The notes under the pieces are model-generated. The model saw only the letters and a list, made by a program, of their open reading frames with translations. It made no database searches and was not told the origin of the DNA. Below are positions 16,382 to 24,592 of a stretch of DNA of 64,000 bases, one piece after another. Numbering within the stretch: position 1 is the first letter of the stretch; every line of letters begins with the position of its first letter. Origin of the DNA: Nonomuraea sp. PA05. Lineage in GTDB: Bacteria; Actinomycetota; Actinomycetes; Streptosporangiales; Streptosporangiaceae. A program made the position numbers and the translations under genes. The stretch lies in NCBI RefSeq assembly GCF_008086045.1, contig NZ_VSEY01000005.1, positions 248,001 to 312,000 on the forward strand, in the 5' to 3' direction.

Positions 16382-16671
16382 GTTGCCACGACGCGGCCGG
16401 CGCTGTTCGACCTCGACCGCACCCTGCTCGACCTGGACACGGCGTTCGCGCAGTGGGCGGCCGGGTTCTGCGACCGGCATCCAGCGATGCGCTGGACCGG
16501 CTGGTGGACGGTTACGCGATCTCGGGGGCCGAGAACGTACGCAAACCCGCCATCGCGGCCCGCAGGTGCGGTGCAGACCTCGGGGCGGGCGGCTGGATGG
16601 TGGCCGACAACCCGCTCACCGGCATCGCGGGCGCGCACGGGGCCGGACAGACGCGGCGCTTCGCGCCTTCA
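16382..16671 (+). pseudogene. Broken HAD-family hydrolase
   Basis: Two fragments in different frames match a haloacid dehalogenase-like phosphatase. The first (from 16382) reads RPALFDLDRTLLDLDTAFAQ, with the nucleophile motif DLDRT. Near 16484 the frame changes, and the second fragment begins DALDRLVDGYAISG, then RKPAIAARRCGADLGAGGWM and ADNPLTGIAGAHGAG, the lysine and acidic motifs of the same family. The cap region between them is missing, and five or so residues are also lost around RKPAIAARRC, where intact relatives have RKPDPxIFxxAARRC. The end merges into the convergent SDR gene. Both frameshift and deletions indicate a dead gene. Confidence 0.75.
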
Positions 16672-16679
16672 CGGCAGGG

Positions 16680-17420
16680 TCAGTTCTGGACGCTCGGGCG
16701 GATGACGATCTCGCCGATCTCCACGTCCTCCGGCTGCTCGACGGCGAACGCGATGGCCCGCGCGACCGCCTCCGGCGCGATCGCCATCCGCTCCATGTTC
16801 CGCTGAACCTGCTCGCGGACCTCGGGGTTCTCGATCCAGTCCGCGAGCTCCGTACGCACGACGCCGGGCGACACGGCCGTGGTCCGGAGCACGCCGTCGG
16901 TCGACTCCTGCCGCAGCCCTTCCAGCAGCGTGCGCACGGCGTTCTTGGTGGCCGCGTAGACCGCCTGGGTGGGCACGATCTTCAGCCCGGACGTCGACAC
17001 CGTCGTCACGAGATGGCCGCGCCCCTGGCGGCGGAAGACCGGCAGCGCGGCGGCGATGCCGTTCAGCACGCCGACGAGGTTGACGTTGATCATCGCCGAC
17101 CAGCCGGCCACGTCGAGGTCGGCCACGGGGCCGGTCCTGGCGATGCCGGCGTTGCCCACCAGCACGTCGAGCCGCCCGAACTCTGACACGGCCAGGCCGA
17201 CGAGCCGTTCGAGATCCTCCCGCCGGGTGACGTCGGTGGCGCACGTGACGGCGCGCCCGCCGGACGCGCGGATGTCGGCGGCGACCTCGTCGAGGCGGTC
17301 GACGCGGCGTGCGCCGAGGACGACGGCGGCACCCCGCTCGGCGAGCAGACGCGCGGTGGCCTCGCCGATCCCGCTGCTCGCGCCGGTGATCGCGACGATC
17401 TGGTCACTGATGACAGGCAT
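16680..17420 (-). CDS. SDR family oxidoreductase
   Basis: 246 residues, a classical short-chain dehydrogenase. The NAD(P) motif is TGASSGIG at residues 12-19, followed by the ARRVDRL loop after strand 2, whose Arg suggests NADP. NAG is present in LVGNAGIARTG, and the catalytic set is Ser in VSTSGLK and YAATK (Tyr-x3-Lys). I chose the ATG at 17420 because GGGGAG is about eight bases upstream; another ATG six bases earlier is too near it. It is transcribed away from a TetR gene, and three 18-bp operators lie between them, so it is probably induced by the TetR ligand, possibly its own substrate. Substrate unknown. Confidence 0.9.
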   Translation of the reverse strand: MPVISDQIVAITGASSGIGEATARLLAERGAAVVLGARRVDRLDEVAADIRASGGRAVTCATDVTRREDLERLVGLAVSEFGRLDVLVGNAGIARTGPVADLDVAGWSAMINVNLVGVLNGIAAALPVFRRQGRGHLVTTVSTSGLKIVPTQAVYAATKNAVRTLLEGLRQESTDGVLRTTAVSPGVVRTELADWIENPEVREQVQRNMERMAIAPEAVARAIAFAVEQPEDVEIGEIVIRPSVQN

Positions 17421-17439
17421 GTTCATGGCTCCCCACTAG

Positions 17440-17526
17440 AGTGGACACATGTCCGCTTGAGTACCTCCACCAAAGCGGACACATGTCCGCTTAAGTGCTC
17501 ACCACCGTAGCGGACACGTGTCCGGA
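17440..17526. promoter_or_regulatory. Three evenly spaced TetR operators
   Basis: Three copies of AGCGGACA-NN-TGTCCGCT occupy 17440-17457, 17474-17491 and 17509-17526. The middle copy is perfect; the left has one and the right two changes. Start-to-start spacing is 34 and 35 bp, a little more than three helical turns. They lie between the divergent SDR and TetR genes and are very likely the binding sites of that regulator. Confidence 0.85.
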
Positions 17527-17549
17527 TAGCCAGCCCGTCGTGAGGACCG

Positions 17550-18098
17550 ATGAACCGACCCCGCCGCGCCGACGCCGCCGACAACCGCGAGCGCATCCTC
17601 GACGCCGCCCGCGCGGTCGTGGCGACCGCGAGCGAGTTGCGCCTGAATGAGATCGCCAAGCGGGCGGGCGTCGGCCAGGGCACGCTCTACCGCCACTTCC
17701 CGACCAGGGAGCACCTGCTCGCCGAGGTCTACCGGCAGGACGTGGACGAGCTCGTGGCCGCTGCGCCGAAGCTGCTCGCCGAGCACGACCCGCTCACCGC
17801 CTTGACCCGCTGGCTCGACAGGGTGGCCGACTACGCGCAGGTCAAGCGGGGTGTGCTGGCGGCCGTGGAGGCGGGCGTCTGGCGGGATCTGTCCGCCCAC
17901 AGCCAGGGGCCCATCGGCGACGCGCTGGCGGCGCTCCTCGACGCGGGCAAGGCCGACGGGACGGTCCGTCCTGACGTGGACGCCCGCGACGTCATCCTCC
18001 TGCTCGGCTACCTGACCCGCCTGGAGGACGGCGAGTGGGACGGCCGCGCCCGGCGCCTGCTGACGCTCATCCTGGAAGGCGTGCACAGCCGGAGCTGA
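17550..18098 (+). CDS. TetR family transcriptional regulator
   Basis: 182 residues. The DNA-binding domain occupies residues 10-58: RERILDAARAVVATASELRL, then NEIAKRAGVGQGTLYRHFPT and REHLLAEVY. This is the common TetR helix-turn-helix with the LYRHFPTREHLL recognition segment. The C-terminal half is a helical ligand-binding domain. ATG 17550 has AGGA close upstream. It faces the SDR gene across three operator copies and very likely represses both. The close relatives that I recall regulate short-chain dehydrogenases or oxidoreductases, in agreement with this pairing. Confidence 0.9.
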   Translation: MNRPRRADAADNRERILDAARAVVATASELRLNEIAKRAGVGQGTLYRHFPTREHLLAEVYRQDVDELVAAAPKLLAEHDPLTALTRWLDRVADYAQVKRGVLAAVEAGVWRDLSAHSQGPIGDALAALLDAGKADGTVRPDVDARDVILLLGYLTRLEDGEWDGRARRLLTLILEGVHSRS

Positions 18099-18146
18099 CC
18101 CGGCGAAGGGTGGTTTACGGGCAGCCGGGCGGTGAAGGGGCGGGGC

Positions 18147-18419
18147 ATGGAGACCAAGGAATGGACCGTGCGCATCTCACTCGCCGAGGACGGCGACGAC
18201 ACCTCGGCGCAGGCGACGCTGACCACGGGGGACGGCGAGAGCGTCACCGGCACCGGCCGGGCCCGGCGCAACCCTGCCGACCCGTCGCAGCCGCGGATCG
18301 GGGACGAGCTGGCCGCCTCCCGGGCGCTGGCGGATCTGGCGCAGCGCCTGGCGGTCATTACGAATCACGATATTTCGGAGTCTGACGCGGAATCGCCTGC
18401 ACCGACGCGCTCCTGGTGA
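18147..18419 (+). CDS. DUF1876 domain protein
   Basis: 90 residues from the ATG at 18147 (METKEWTVRISLAEDGDDTS), which has AAGGGG at a suitable distance. The family is confined to actinobacteria and has a small alpha/beta fold similar to double-stranded RNA-binding domains. Features seen here are the TVRISLAEDGDDTSAQATL strand pair, the GTGRARRNPADPSQPRIGDE loop, and the helix ELAASRALADLAQRL. The role is unknown. It stands alone between the TetR and galU genes and reads rightward. Confidence 0.87.
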   Translation: METKEWTVRISLAEDGDDTSAQATLTTGDGESVTGTGRARRNPADPSQPRIGDELAASRALADLAQRLAVITNHDISESDAESPAPTRSW

Positions 18420-18498
18420 GCACACCCTCGGCAGGAGAAAAGATCAATCCCTGGGGTAGCGTCCTGTCCGTCGCGCCATCCCCACGAGGAGAGACCCC

Positions 18499-19368
18499 AT
18501 GATCCGCAAGGCCGTGATCCCGGTGGCCGGGCTGGGCACCCGGCTGCTGCCCCTGACGAAGGCGCTGCCGAAGGAGATGCTGCCGATCGGCGACAAGCCG
18601 GTCATCGAGCACACCATCCGCGAGCTGGTCGAGTCCGGCATCGACGACATCACCATCGTCACCTCGGCCCGCAAGGACCTCGTCCAGCGGCACTTCGCCC
18701 CTGACGCGGACCTGGAGCGCGAGCTGCGCGTGGCCGGCAAGGACGACCTCGCCGACGCGGTGGCCGAGCTGTCGTCGCTGGCCCACATCACCTACCTCTA
18801 CCAGCGCGGCCCGTACGGCAACGGCACGCCGGTGCTGAACGCCGCGCGGGTCATCGGCGACGAGCCGTTCATGGTGCTGTGGGCCGACGACGTGTTCGTG
18901 GCCGAGGTGCCGCGCGCCAGGCAGCTCAAGTCGGCGTACGAGGCGACGGGCGCCCCGGTGCTGGCCCTCATGCCGATGGCGGTCGAGGACGCCTCCCGCT
19001 ACGGCGTGCCGATCGTCGAGGAGGACCTCGGCGGCGGCCGGCTGCGGATCTCGGGCCTGGTGGAGAAGCCACGCCCGGAGGAGGCGCCCTCCCAGTACGC
19101 AGCGATCGGCGGTTACGTCGTCACCCCCGGCGTGGTCACCGAGCTGGAGGCCGCCACGCGCCGCTGGCAGGAGAACCCCGAGGGCGAGATCTACCTCACC
19201 GACGCCCTGCACCGCCACGCCACGGCCAACCCGGTGTTCGGCCAGGTCATCGACGGCACCTGGTACGACACCGGCTCGCCGCTCAACTACCTGCGGGCGC
19301 AGTTCGCCGCCGCGCTGGCCGATCCGGTGCACGGCCCGGAGCTGCGCAAACTGGCCCGGGAGAGCTAG
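18499..19368 (+). CDS. galU: UTP-glucose-1-phosphate uridylyltransferase
   Basis: GalU makes UDP-glucose from UTP and glucose-1-phosphate in the cytoplasm, feeding glycan, cell-wall and trehalose synthesis. The 289-residue protein has the signature VIPVAGLGTRLLPLTKALPK at the nucleotide-binding site, EMLPIGDKPVIEHTI, and later LVEKPRPEEAPSQYAAIGGY and DALHRHA; all match the family at full length. ATG 18499 follows GAGGAGAG. It is followed after 32 bp by an aldehyde dehydrogenase gene in the same direction, so the two may be cotranscribed, although no shared pathway is obvious. Identification is firm. Confidence 0.93.
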   Translation: MIRKAVIPVAGLGTRLLPLTKALPKEMLPIGDKPVIEHTIRELVESGIDDITIVTSARKDLVQRHFAPDADLERELRVAGKDDLADAVAELSSLAHITYLYQRGPYGNGTPVLNAARVIGDEPFMVLWADDVFVAEVPRARQLKSAYEATGAPVLALMPMAVEDASRYGVPIVEEDLGGGRLRISGLVEKPRPEEAPSQYAAIGGYVVTPGVVTELEAATRRWQENPEGEIYLTDALHRHATANPVFGQVIDGTWYDTGSPLNYLRAQFAAALADPVHGPELRKLARES

Positions 19369-19400
19369 CGTCTACGCAAGAACTTACGAGGAGGGCACCG

Positions 19401-20939
19401 GTGAGCCGACAAATCGTTTCCATCGTGGGCGGCAAGGACGGGGAGGCGGCGAGCACGTACGAGTCGATCAATCCCGCCCGCACGGGCGAGGTGGTCGCGC
19501 GGGTCGGCCTGGCCGGCGCGGAGGCGTTCGCGGCGGCCTGCCGCACGGCCAAGGAGGCGCAGCGCGAGTGGGCGAAGGTGCCCGCGCCGGTGCGCGGCCG
19601 GGTGATCGCCTCGATCGGGCGGCTGGTGGAGGCCAACACCGAGCGGCTGGCCGCGCTGGTGACGGAGGAGATCGGCAAGCCGTACGGCGAGGCGCTGGGC
19701 GAGGTCAGGGAGATCGTGGACACCTGCGACTTCTTCCTGGGCGAGGGCCGCAGGCTGTACGGGCAGACGGTCCCGTCGGAGATGCCGGACAAGAACCTGT
19801 TCACCTTCCGCAACCCGGTCGGCGTGGCGGCGGTCGTGACGGCGGGCAACTTCCCGGTGGCGGTCCCGTCGTGGTACCTGGTGCCGGCCCTGCTGTGCGG
19901 CAACGCCGTGGTGTGGAAGCCCGCCGAGTACGCCGCCGCCTCCGCGCACGCCCTGTTCCAGCTGTTCGCGGCGGCGGGCCTGCCCGACGGCGTGCTGAAC
20001 ATCGTCTTCGCCGGCGGCGCCGACACCTTCGCGGGCCTGGAGCTGGCTCTCGGCGAGGGCACCGTGCAGAAGGTGGGCTTCACCGGCTCCAGCGAGGTCG
20101 GCAGCAAGATCGGTGAGCTGACCGGCCGCCACCTGCAGTCGGCCTGCCTGGAGCTGGGCGGCAAGAACCCGATGGTGATCATGCCGGACGCGGACCTCGA
20201 CCTCGCCGTCGAGGGCGCGCTGTTCTCCGGCTTCGGCACCGCCGGGCAGCGCTGCACCAGCCTGGGCACGGTGATCGTGCACGAGAGCGTGCACGACGCG
20301 TTCGTGGAGCGGTTCGCGCGGGCGGTCGGCGCGGCCTCCATCGGCGACCCGGCGGGCGACGTGCTGGCGGGCCCGCTGCTGGACACGAAGTTCGCCGACC
20401 GGTACGAGGAGTACCTGACCTGGATCGAGCCGCACCACCAGGTGGTCACCGGCGCGACCGGCCGGATCACCGCGGACAACCCGCGCGGCGGCTTCGACGG
20501 CGGCGACGGCCTCTACTACCACCCGGTCGTGGTGGACGGCGTGCGGCCGGGCGACCGGCTGTTCATGGAGGAGACGTTCGGCCCGATCGTGGGCGTGACG
20601 TCGTTCGCCACCATGCAGGAGGCGCTCGACCTGGCCAACCTGCCCGGTTACGGCCTGTCGAGCTCCATCTACACCACCGACCCGCAGCACGCCTTCCGCT
20701 TCCGGGAGGGCGTCTCGGCCGGCATGGTCAGCGTCAACAACTCCACCTCGGGCGCGGAGGCGCACCTGCCGTTCGGCGGCAACGGCAAGTCGGGCAACGG
20801 CAGCCGCCAGTCCGGCATGTGGGTGCTCGACCAGTTCACCCGCTGGCAGGCGATGAACTGGGACCACTCGGGCCGCCTGCAGAAGGCGCAGATGGACGTC
20901 GCGGAAATCGTCCCCGACCTGGACTTCCGCCTGGCATGA
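19401..20939 (+). CDS. Aldehyde dehydrogenase family protein
   Basis: 512 residues with the complete NAD(P)-dependent aldehyde dehydrogenase set: Asn150 in TAGNFPVAVP, the WKPAE cofactor loop, the FTGSSEVG glycine loop, general base Glu251 in LELGGKNP and nucleophile Cys285 in GTAGQRCTS. Near the C-terminus EETFGPIV and LPFGGNGKSGNG are also conserved. The enzyme oxidises an aldehyde to a carboxylate in the cytoplasm. Sequence features (the NFPVAVPSWY segment and GQRCTS) recall the semialdehyde and piperideine-carboxylate dehydrogenase group, but the substrate is open. GTG 19401 follows the ribosome site GAGGAGGG. A strong bidirectional terminator ends the transcript just behind it. Confidence 0.9.
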   Translation: MSRQIVSIVGGKDGEAASTYESINPARTGEVVARVGLAGAEAFAAACRTAKEAQREWAKVPAPVRGRVIASIGRLVEANTERLAALVTEEIGKPYGEALGEVREIVDTCDFFLGEGRRLYGQTVPSEMPDKNLFTFRNPVGVAAVVTAGNFPVAVPSWYLVPALLCGNAVVWKPAEYAAASAHALFQLFAAAGLPDGVLNIVFAGGADTFAGLELALGEGTVQKVGFTGSSEVGSKIGELTGRHLQSACLELGGKNPMVIMPDADLDLAVEGALFSGFGTAGQRCTSLGTVIVHESVHDAFVERFARAVGAASIGDPAGDVLAGPLLDTKFADRYEEYLTWIEPHHQVVTGATGRITADNPRGGFDGGDGLYYHPVVVDGVRPGDRLFMEETFGPIVGVTSFATMQEALDLANLPGYGLSSSIYTTDPQHAFRFREGVSAGMVSVNNSTSGAEAHLPFGGNGKSGNGSRQSGMWVLDQFTRWQAMNWDHSGRLQKAQMDVAEIVPDLDFRLA

Positions 20940-20941
20940 CA

Positions 20942-20977
20942 AGAGCGGGGCCCCTTCGCGTGAAGGGGCCCCGCTCT
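20942..20977. terminator. Bidirectional hairpin terminator
   Basis: A perfect 16-bp stem, AGAGCGGGGCCCCTTC and its complement, with a GCGT loop. It sits in the gap between the convergent aldehyde dehydrogenase and glnII genes and should end both transcripts. Confidence 0.9.
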
Positions 20978-20987
20978 CTCAGGAAGA

Positions 20988-22007
20988 TCAGACCTGGCCG
21001 GCCTTCTCCAGGGCCGAGCAGCAGGTGTTCACCAGCAGGCGGGCGACCACGTACGGGTCGACGTTGGCGTTCGGGCGACGGTCCTCGATGTAGCCCTTCT
21101 TGTCCACCTCGACCTGCCACGGGATGCGCACGGACGCGCCGCGGTCGGACACGCCGTAGCTGTACTTGTTCCACGGGGCGGTCTCGTGGGCGCCGGTCAG
21201 GCGGCTCTCGATGTCGGCGCCGTACTGGGAGACGTGCTCCATCGGCTTGTCGCCCTCACCGAGCGCCTCGCAGGCGGTGATGATGGCCTCGTAGCCCTCG
21301 CGCATGGCCTTGGTGGAGAAGTTGGTGTGCGCGCCGGCGCCGTTCCAGTCGCCGCGGGCGGGCTTGGCGTCGAGGGTGGCCTCCACGCCGTACTCCTCGG
21401 CGGTCCGGTAGAGCAGGTAGCGAGCGACCCACAGGTGGTCGGCGACCTCAAGGGGACCCGCCGGGCCGACCTGGAACTCCCACTGGCCGGGCATGACCTC
21501 GGCGTTGATGCCGGAGATCGCCAGACCGGCGGCGAGGCAGCGGTCGAGGTGCAGCTCGACGATCTCGCGGCCGAACACGGCCTCGGCGCCGACACCGCAG
21601 TAGTAGTGGCCCTGCGGAGCGGGGAAACCACCCTCGGGGAAGCCGAGCGGGCGGCTGCCCTTGAAGAAGGTGTACTCCTGCTCGATGCCGAACCAGGACT
21701 CCTGCGCGGCGTACTGCTCGGCGATCGGGCGGAGCAGCGCGCGGGTGTTGCTGACGTGCGCGTCGCCGTTGATCTCCTCGACCTCGCACAGGACGAGCTT
21801 GTTGTCGCCGCCGCGGATCGGGTCGGGGCAGACGAACACGGGGCGGAGCACGCGGTCCGACGAGTGACCCTCGGCCTGGTTGGTGCTGGAACCGTCGAAG
21901 CCCCAGACCGGAGGCTCGGCTCCGTCGGCAAGGATCTTCGTCTTCGAGCGCAGCAGAGCCGTGGGCTCGGTGCCGTCGATCCAGATGTACTCAGCCTTGT
22001 AGCTCAC
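20988..22007 (-). CDS. glnII: Glutamine synthetase type II
   Basis: 339 residues of the eukaryotic-type glutamine synthetase, which condenses glutamate and ammonia with ATP. Hallmarks are the opening YKAEYIWIDGTEPTALLRSK, WGFDGSSTNQAEGHSSD, the metal-site segments FGIEQEYTF and NAEVMPGQWEFQVGP, and ATP-site residues in GAGAHTNFSTK. Type II enzymes are about 340 residues, half to two-thirds the length of bacterial type I, and lack the adenylylation loop. I chose GTG 22007, since GSII proteins start at this point and AAAGGA lies upstream; ATG 22037 would add 10 unrelated residues. In Streptomyces and relatives the gene is usually under nitrogen control, but I could not confirm a GlnR site here. 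Confidence 0.93.
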   Translation of the reverse strand: MSYKAEYIWIDGTEPTALLRSKTKILADGAEPPVWGFDGSSTNQAEGHSSDRVLRPVFVCPDPIRGGDNKLVLCEVEEINGDAHVSNTRALLRPIAEQYAAQESWFGIEQEYTFFKGSRPLGFPEGGFPAPQGHYYCGVGAEAVFGREIVELHLDRCLAAGLAISGINAEVMPGQWEFQVGPAGPLEVADHLWVARYLLYRTAEEYGVEATLDAKPARGDWNGAGAHTNFSTKAMREGYEAIITACEALGEGDKPMEHVSQYGADIESRLTGAHETAPWNKYSYGVSDRGASVRIPWQVEVDKKGYIEDRRPNANVDPYVVARLLVNTCCSALEKAGQV

Positions 22008-22154
22008 GGCGGTCCTTTCGGGGTTTCTCTCAGCCACGCCGAGTCTTACGGACGGCCGTTTCCCGGTTTTTGCCCGAATGTGAACGCCGTGTTAATCGGG
22101 AGGCTTTACTTCCCTCTCAACACACTCCCGGAACGCCGCGTGCCCGGCTCAGGC

Positions 22155-23246
22155 TCACGGTGCGAACGGGGCCAGCTCCGGCACCGTCGCCCCGCCCAGG
22201 ATCGAGCGGGCCAGCGCGTCACCCGTGAACGGCGCCATCGTCAGCCCCGCCGCGCCGAACCCCGTCACCACGTGCAGCCCGTCCTCACCAGGCAGCGGCC
22301 CGGCGATCGGCACCTGATCGGACGGCAGCGGCCGCAGCCCGACCCGCGTCTCGATGAGCGTCGCGCCGGCCAGCCCGGGGGCGATGCGCAGCGCGTCCGA
22401 CAGCACCTGCCACTGCCCGCGCGCCGTCACCCGCGCGTCGAACCCGCTGCCCGTCTCCCTGGTCGCCCCCACCACCACCCGCGAGTCGTCGAAGGCCACC
22501 AGGTAGTGGTGCGACAGCGGGTACACCGCCGGCCAGCGGCTGGTGTCCACCCCGTCGAGGCGCAGGTGGGAGATCTGGCCGCGCTGCGGCTCGACCGCCA
22601 GCCGCAGGCCGCGCGGCTCCAGCAGCTCGTTGGCCCACGCTCCGGAGGCCACCAGCACGGCGTCGCCCTCCAGCAGCTCGGAGCCCACCTCGACGCGGGG
22701 CGGGCCCTGCGGGCGCAGCCTGGCCCGGCCGTGCACCTGCCGGGCGCCGTGGTGGGTGGCGCCCTGGAGCAGCGCGTCGCGCATGGTGCGCCCGTCCACC
22801 CGGCCGCCACCGGAGACGAACACGCCCTCCAGGGTCTCCGACAGCACCGGGAACAGGGCGCGTACCTCGTCGTTGCCGATGCGCCGCACCTCGCCGACGA
22901 CCGCGCCCGCGTCGCGGGCGCGCGCCTCGACGCGGGCCTGCGCCTCCGCCAGCCGCGCCGGGTCCTCGTGCACGAGCAGCTCGCCGTTGCGGCGATAGTC
23001 GGTACGCTCCACGCCCGCCTCGGCCAGCAGCCCGATGACCTCGGGGTAGTAGGCGGCGCCGGCCGCGTACAGGTCGTAGAAGGGGCCCTCCACGGCGGAG
23101 GCCCACGGCGCGATGATGCCCGCGCTGGCCGCCGTGGCCTGCCCCGCCTCCCCGGAGTCCACGACGGTGACGCGCGCGCCCCTGCGGGCCAGCGCGAACG
23201 CGGCGCTCGCGCCGGCGATCCCGCCGCCGATGACGATCACATGCAT
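22155..23246 (-). CDS. FAD-dependent oxidoreductase (DAO/DadA family)
   Basis: 363 residues. The N-terminus MHVIVIGGGIAGASAAFALA is the dinucleotide-binding fold for FAD, ending with an acidic residue (VVDSGEAG) at the second strand. The C-terminal FAD motif is HVVTGFGAAGLTMAPFTGDA. The middle resembles D-amino acid dehydrogenase and glycine or sarcosine oxidase family members, for example LAVEPQRGQISHL and PLPSDQVPIAGPL. It should oxidise an amine or amino acid, in the cytoplasm or at the membrane. The ATG at 23246 has GGAAGGGG just upstream. It is transcribed away from the TerC gene. The exact substrate is unknown. Confidence 0.87.
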   Translation of the reverse strand: MHVIVIGGGIAGASAAFALARRGARVTVVDSGEAGQATAASAGIIAPWASAVEGPFYDLYAAGAAYYPEVIGLLAEAGVERTDYRRNGELLVHEDPARLAEAQARVEARARDAGAVVGEVRRIGNDEVRALFPVLSETLEGVFVSGGGRVDGRTMRDALLQGATHHGARQVHGRARLRPQGPPRVEVGSELLEGDAVLVASGAWANELLEPRGLRLAVEPQRGQISHLRLDGVDTSRWPAVYPLSHHYLVAFDDSRVVVGATRETGSGFDARVTARGQWQVLSDALRIAPGLAGATLIETRVGLRPLPSDQVPIAGPLPGEDGLHVVTGFGAAGLTMAPFTGDALARSILGGATVPELAPFAP

Positions 23247-23358
23247 GATCCCCTTCCTACCGTACGGGCTTGGGCTCGCGCCTACCGGGTACCACCTGCG
23301 ACGACACGCTTCCGCAAGTCGCCTCCCCCACGACGGCCGGCACACATGGAGCCTTGGA

Positions 23359-24531
23359 GTGCACGTATCCGCCGCGGTGTGGTGGCTGACGATCCTGGGG
23401 ATCGTCGGGCTGCTGCTGTTCGACTTCTTCTTCCACGTCCGCAAGTCGCACGTGCCCACGCTGCGTGAGGCGTCGGTCTGGTCGGCCCTGTACGTCGGCA
23501 TCGCCCTGCTGTTCGGCGTCGGCGTGTGGCTGTTCGGCGGCTCGGAGCCGGGGGCGGAGTACTTCGCCGGTTACGTTACGGAGAAGGCGCTGTCGGTCGA
23601 CAACCTCTTCGTCTTCCTCGTGATCATGTCGAGCTTCAAGGTGCCGCGCGCCGACCAGCAGAAGGCGCTGCTGTTCGGCATCGTCTTCTCGCTGCTCGCC
23701 AGGTCCGGGTTCATCCTGGTCGGGGCCGCCCTGATCAACATGTTCGCCTGGGTGTTCTACCTGTTCGGGCTCATCCTGCTGCTCACTGCGGGCAACCTGC
23801 TCAAGCCGGAGGGCGAGGAGAGCCACTCCCCCGACAACCTCATGGTGCGGGTCGCGCGGCGGCTGCTGCACACCAGCGACACCTACGACGGCGACAAGCT
23901 CTTCACCGTCCAGGACGGCAGGCGCGTCATGACGCCGATGCTGCTCGTCATGATCGCCATCGGCGGCACCGACATCCTGTTCGCGCTGGACTCGATCCCG
24001 GCCATCTTCGGCCTCACCCAGAACGTCTACCTGGTCTTCACCGCCACCGCGTTCTCCCTGCTGGGGCTGCGGCAGCTCTACTTCCTCATCGACGGGCTGC
24101 TGGACCGGCTGATCTATCTCGCGTACGGGCTGGCCGTGATCCTCGCCTTCATCGGGGTGAAGCTGATCCTGCACGCGCTGCACGAGAACAACGTGCCGTT
24201 CATCAACGACGGCGAGCCGGTGCCGGTGGTGGAGATCAGCACCGGGCTGTCCCTGGCGGTGATCATCGGAGTGCTGGCGATCACGGTGCTGGCGTCGCTG
24301 TTCAGCGCGAGGGGACGGGTGCAGAACACGGTGTCGATGATGCGCCGGCACGCGCAGGAGTACCTGGACGTGGAGCACGATCCCGGGCTGCGGGCCGAGC
24401 TCTACGGCAAGCTGGTGGCCGGGGAGAAGCAGCTCAGTAAGCTGCCGGACAAGCACAGGAAGCTGGTGCGGCAGGAGGACGAGCTGATGGAGCTGCTGCG
24501 CCGCGTCCACGAGGAGCACGACCGCTCATGA
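23359..24531 (+). CDS. TerC family integral membrane protein
   Basis: 390 residues with about seven to nine membrane helices. The TerC/Alx family signatures are present: EKALSVDNLFVFLVIMSSF in one helix and GGTDILFALDSIPAIFGLTQ in another, with acidic residues inside the membrane. The family is linked to metal (manganese, calcium) export and tellurite or pH stress. The C-terminal 90 residues are cytoplasmic, charged and helical, ending in RRVHEEHDRS, which may form a coiled coil. I used GTG 23359, the only start that leads directly into the first helix. A hairpin terminator follows at 24543. Confidence 0.9.
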   Translation: MHVSAAVWWLTILGIVGLLLFDFFFHVRKSHVPTLREASVWSALYVGIALLFGVGVWLFGGSEPGAEYFAGYVTEKALSVDNLFVFLVIMSSFKVPRADQQKALLFGIVFSLLARSGFILVGAALINMFAWVFYLFGLILLLTAGNLLKPEGEESHSPDNLMVRVARRLLHTSDTYDGDKLFTVQDGRRVMTPMLLVMIAIGGTDILFALDSIPAIFGLTQNVYLVFTATAFSLLGLRQLYFLIDGLLDRLIYLAYGLAVILAFIGVKLILHALHENNVPFINDGEPVPVVEISTGLSLAVIIGVLAITVLASLFSARGRVQNTVSMMRRHAQEYLDVEHDPGLRAELYGKLVAGEKQLSKLPDKHRKLVRQEDELMELLRRVHEEHDRS

Positions 24532-24542
24532 CGGGGTCACGA

Positions 24543-24578
24543 GCGGGCCGAGGCGCTCGCTGGAACGCCCCGGCCCGC
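24543..24578. terminator. Hairpin terminator
   Basis: A 13-bp stem with one mismatch, GCGGGCCGAGGCG pairing with CGCCCCGGCCCGC across a 10-base loop. It lies between the convergent TerC and FtsH-like genes and could serve both. Confidence 0.7.
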
Positions 24579-24592
24579 ACGCGGTCTCGCGC

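Noticed and set aside
22008..22154. GlnR site upstream of glnII
   Set aside because: The leftward strand has TTAAC-N6-TTCAC-like half-sites in an AT-rich patch, but they do not fit the usual GTnAC-N6-GAAAC arrangement closely enough to claim.
23247..23358. Possible yybP-ykoY manganese riboswitch before TerC
   Set aside because: TerC/Alx genes sometimes have one, but the conserved purine-rich and CG loops are not visible in this 112-bp spacer.
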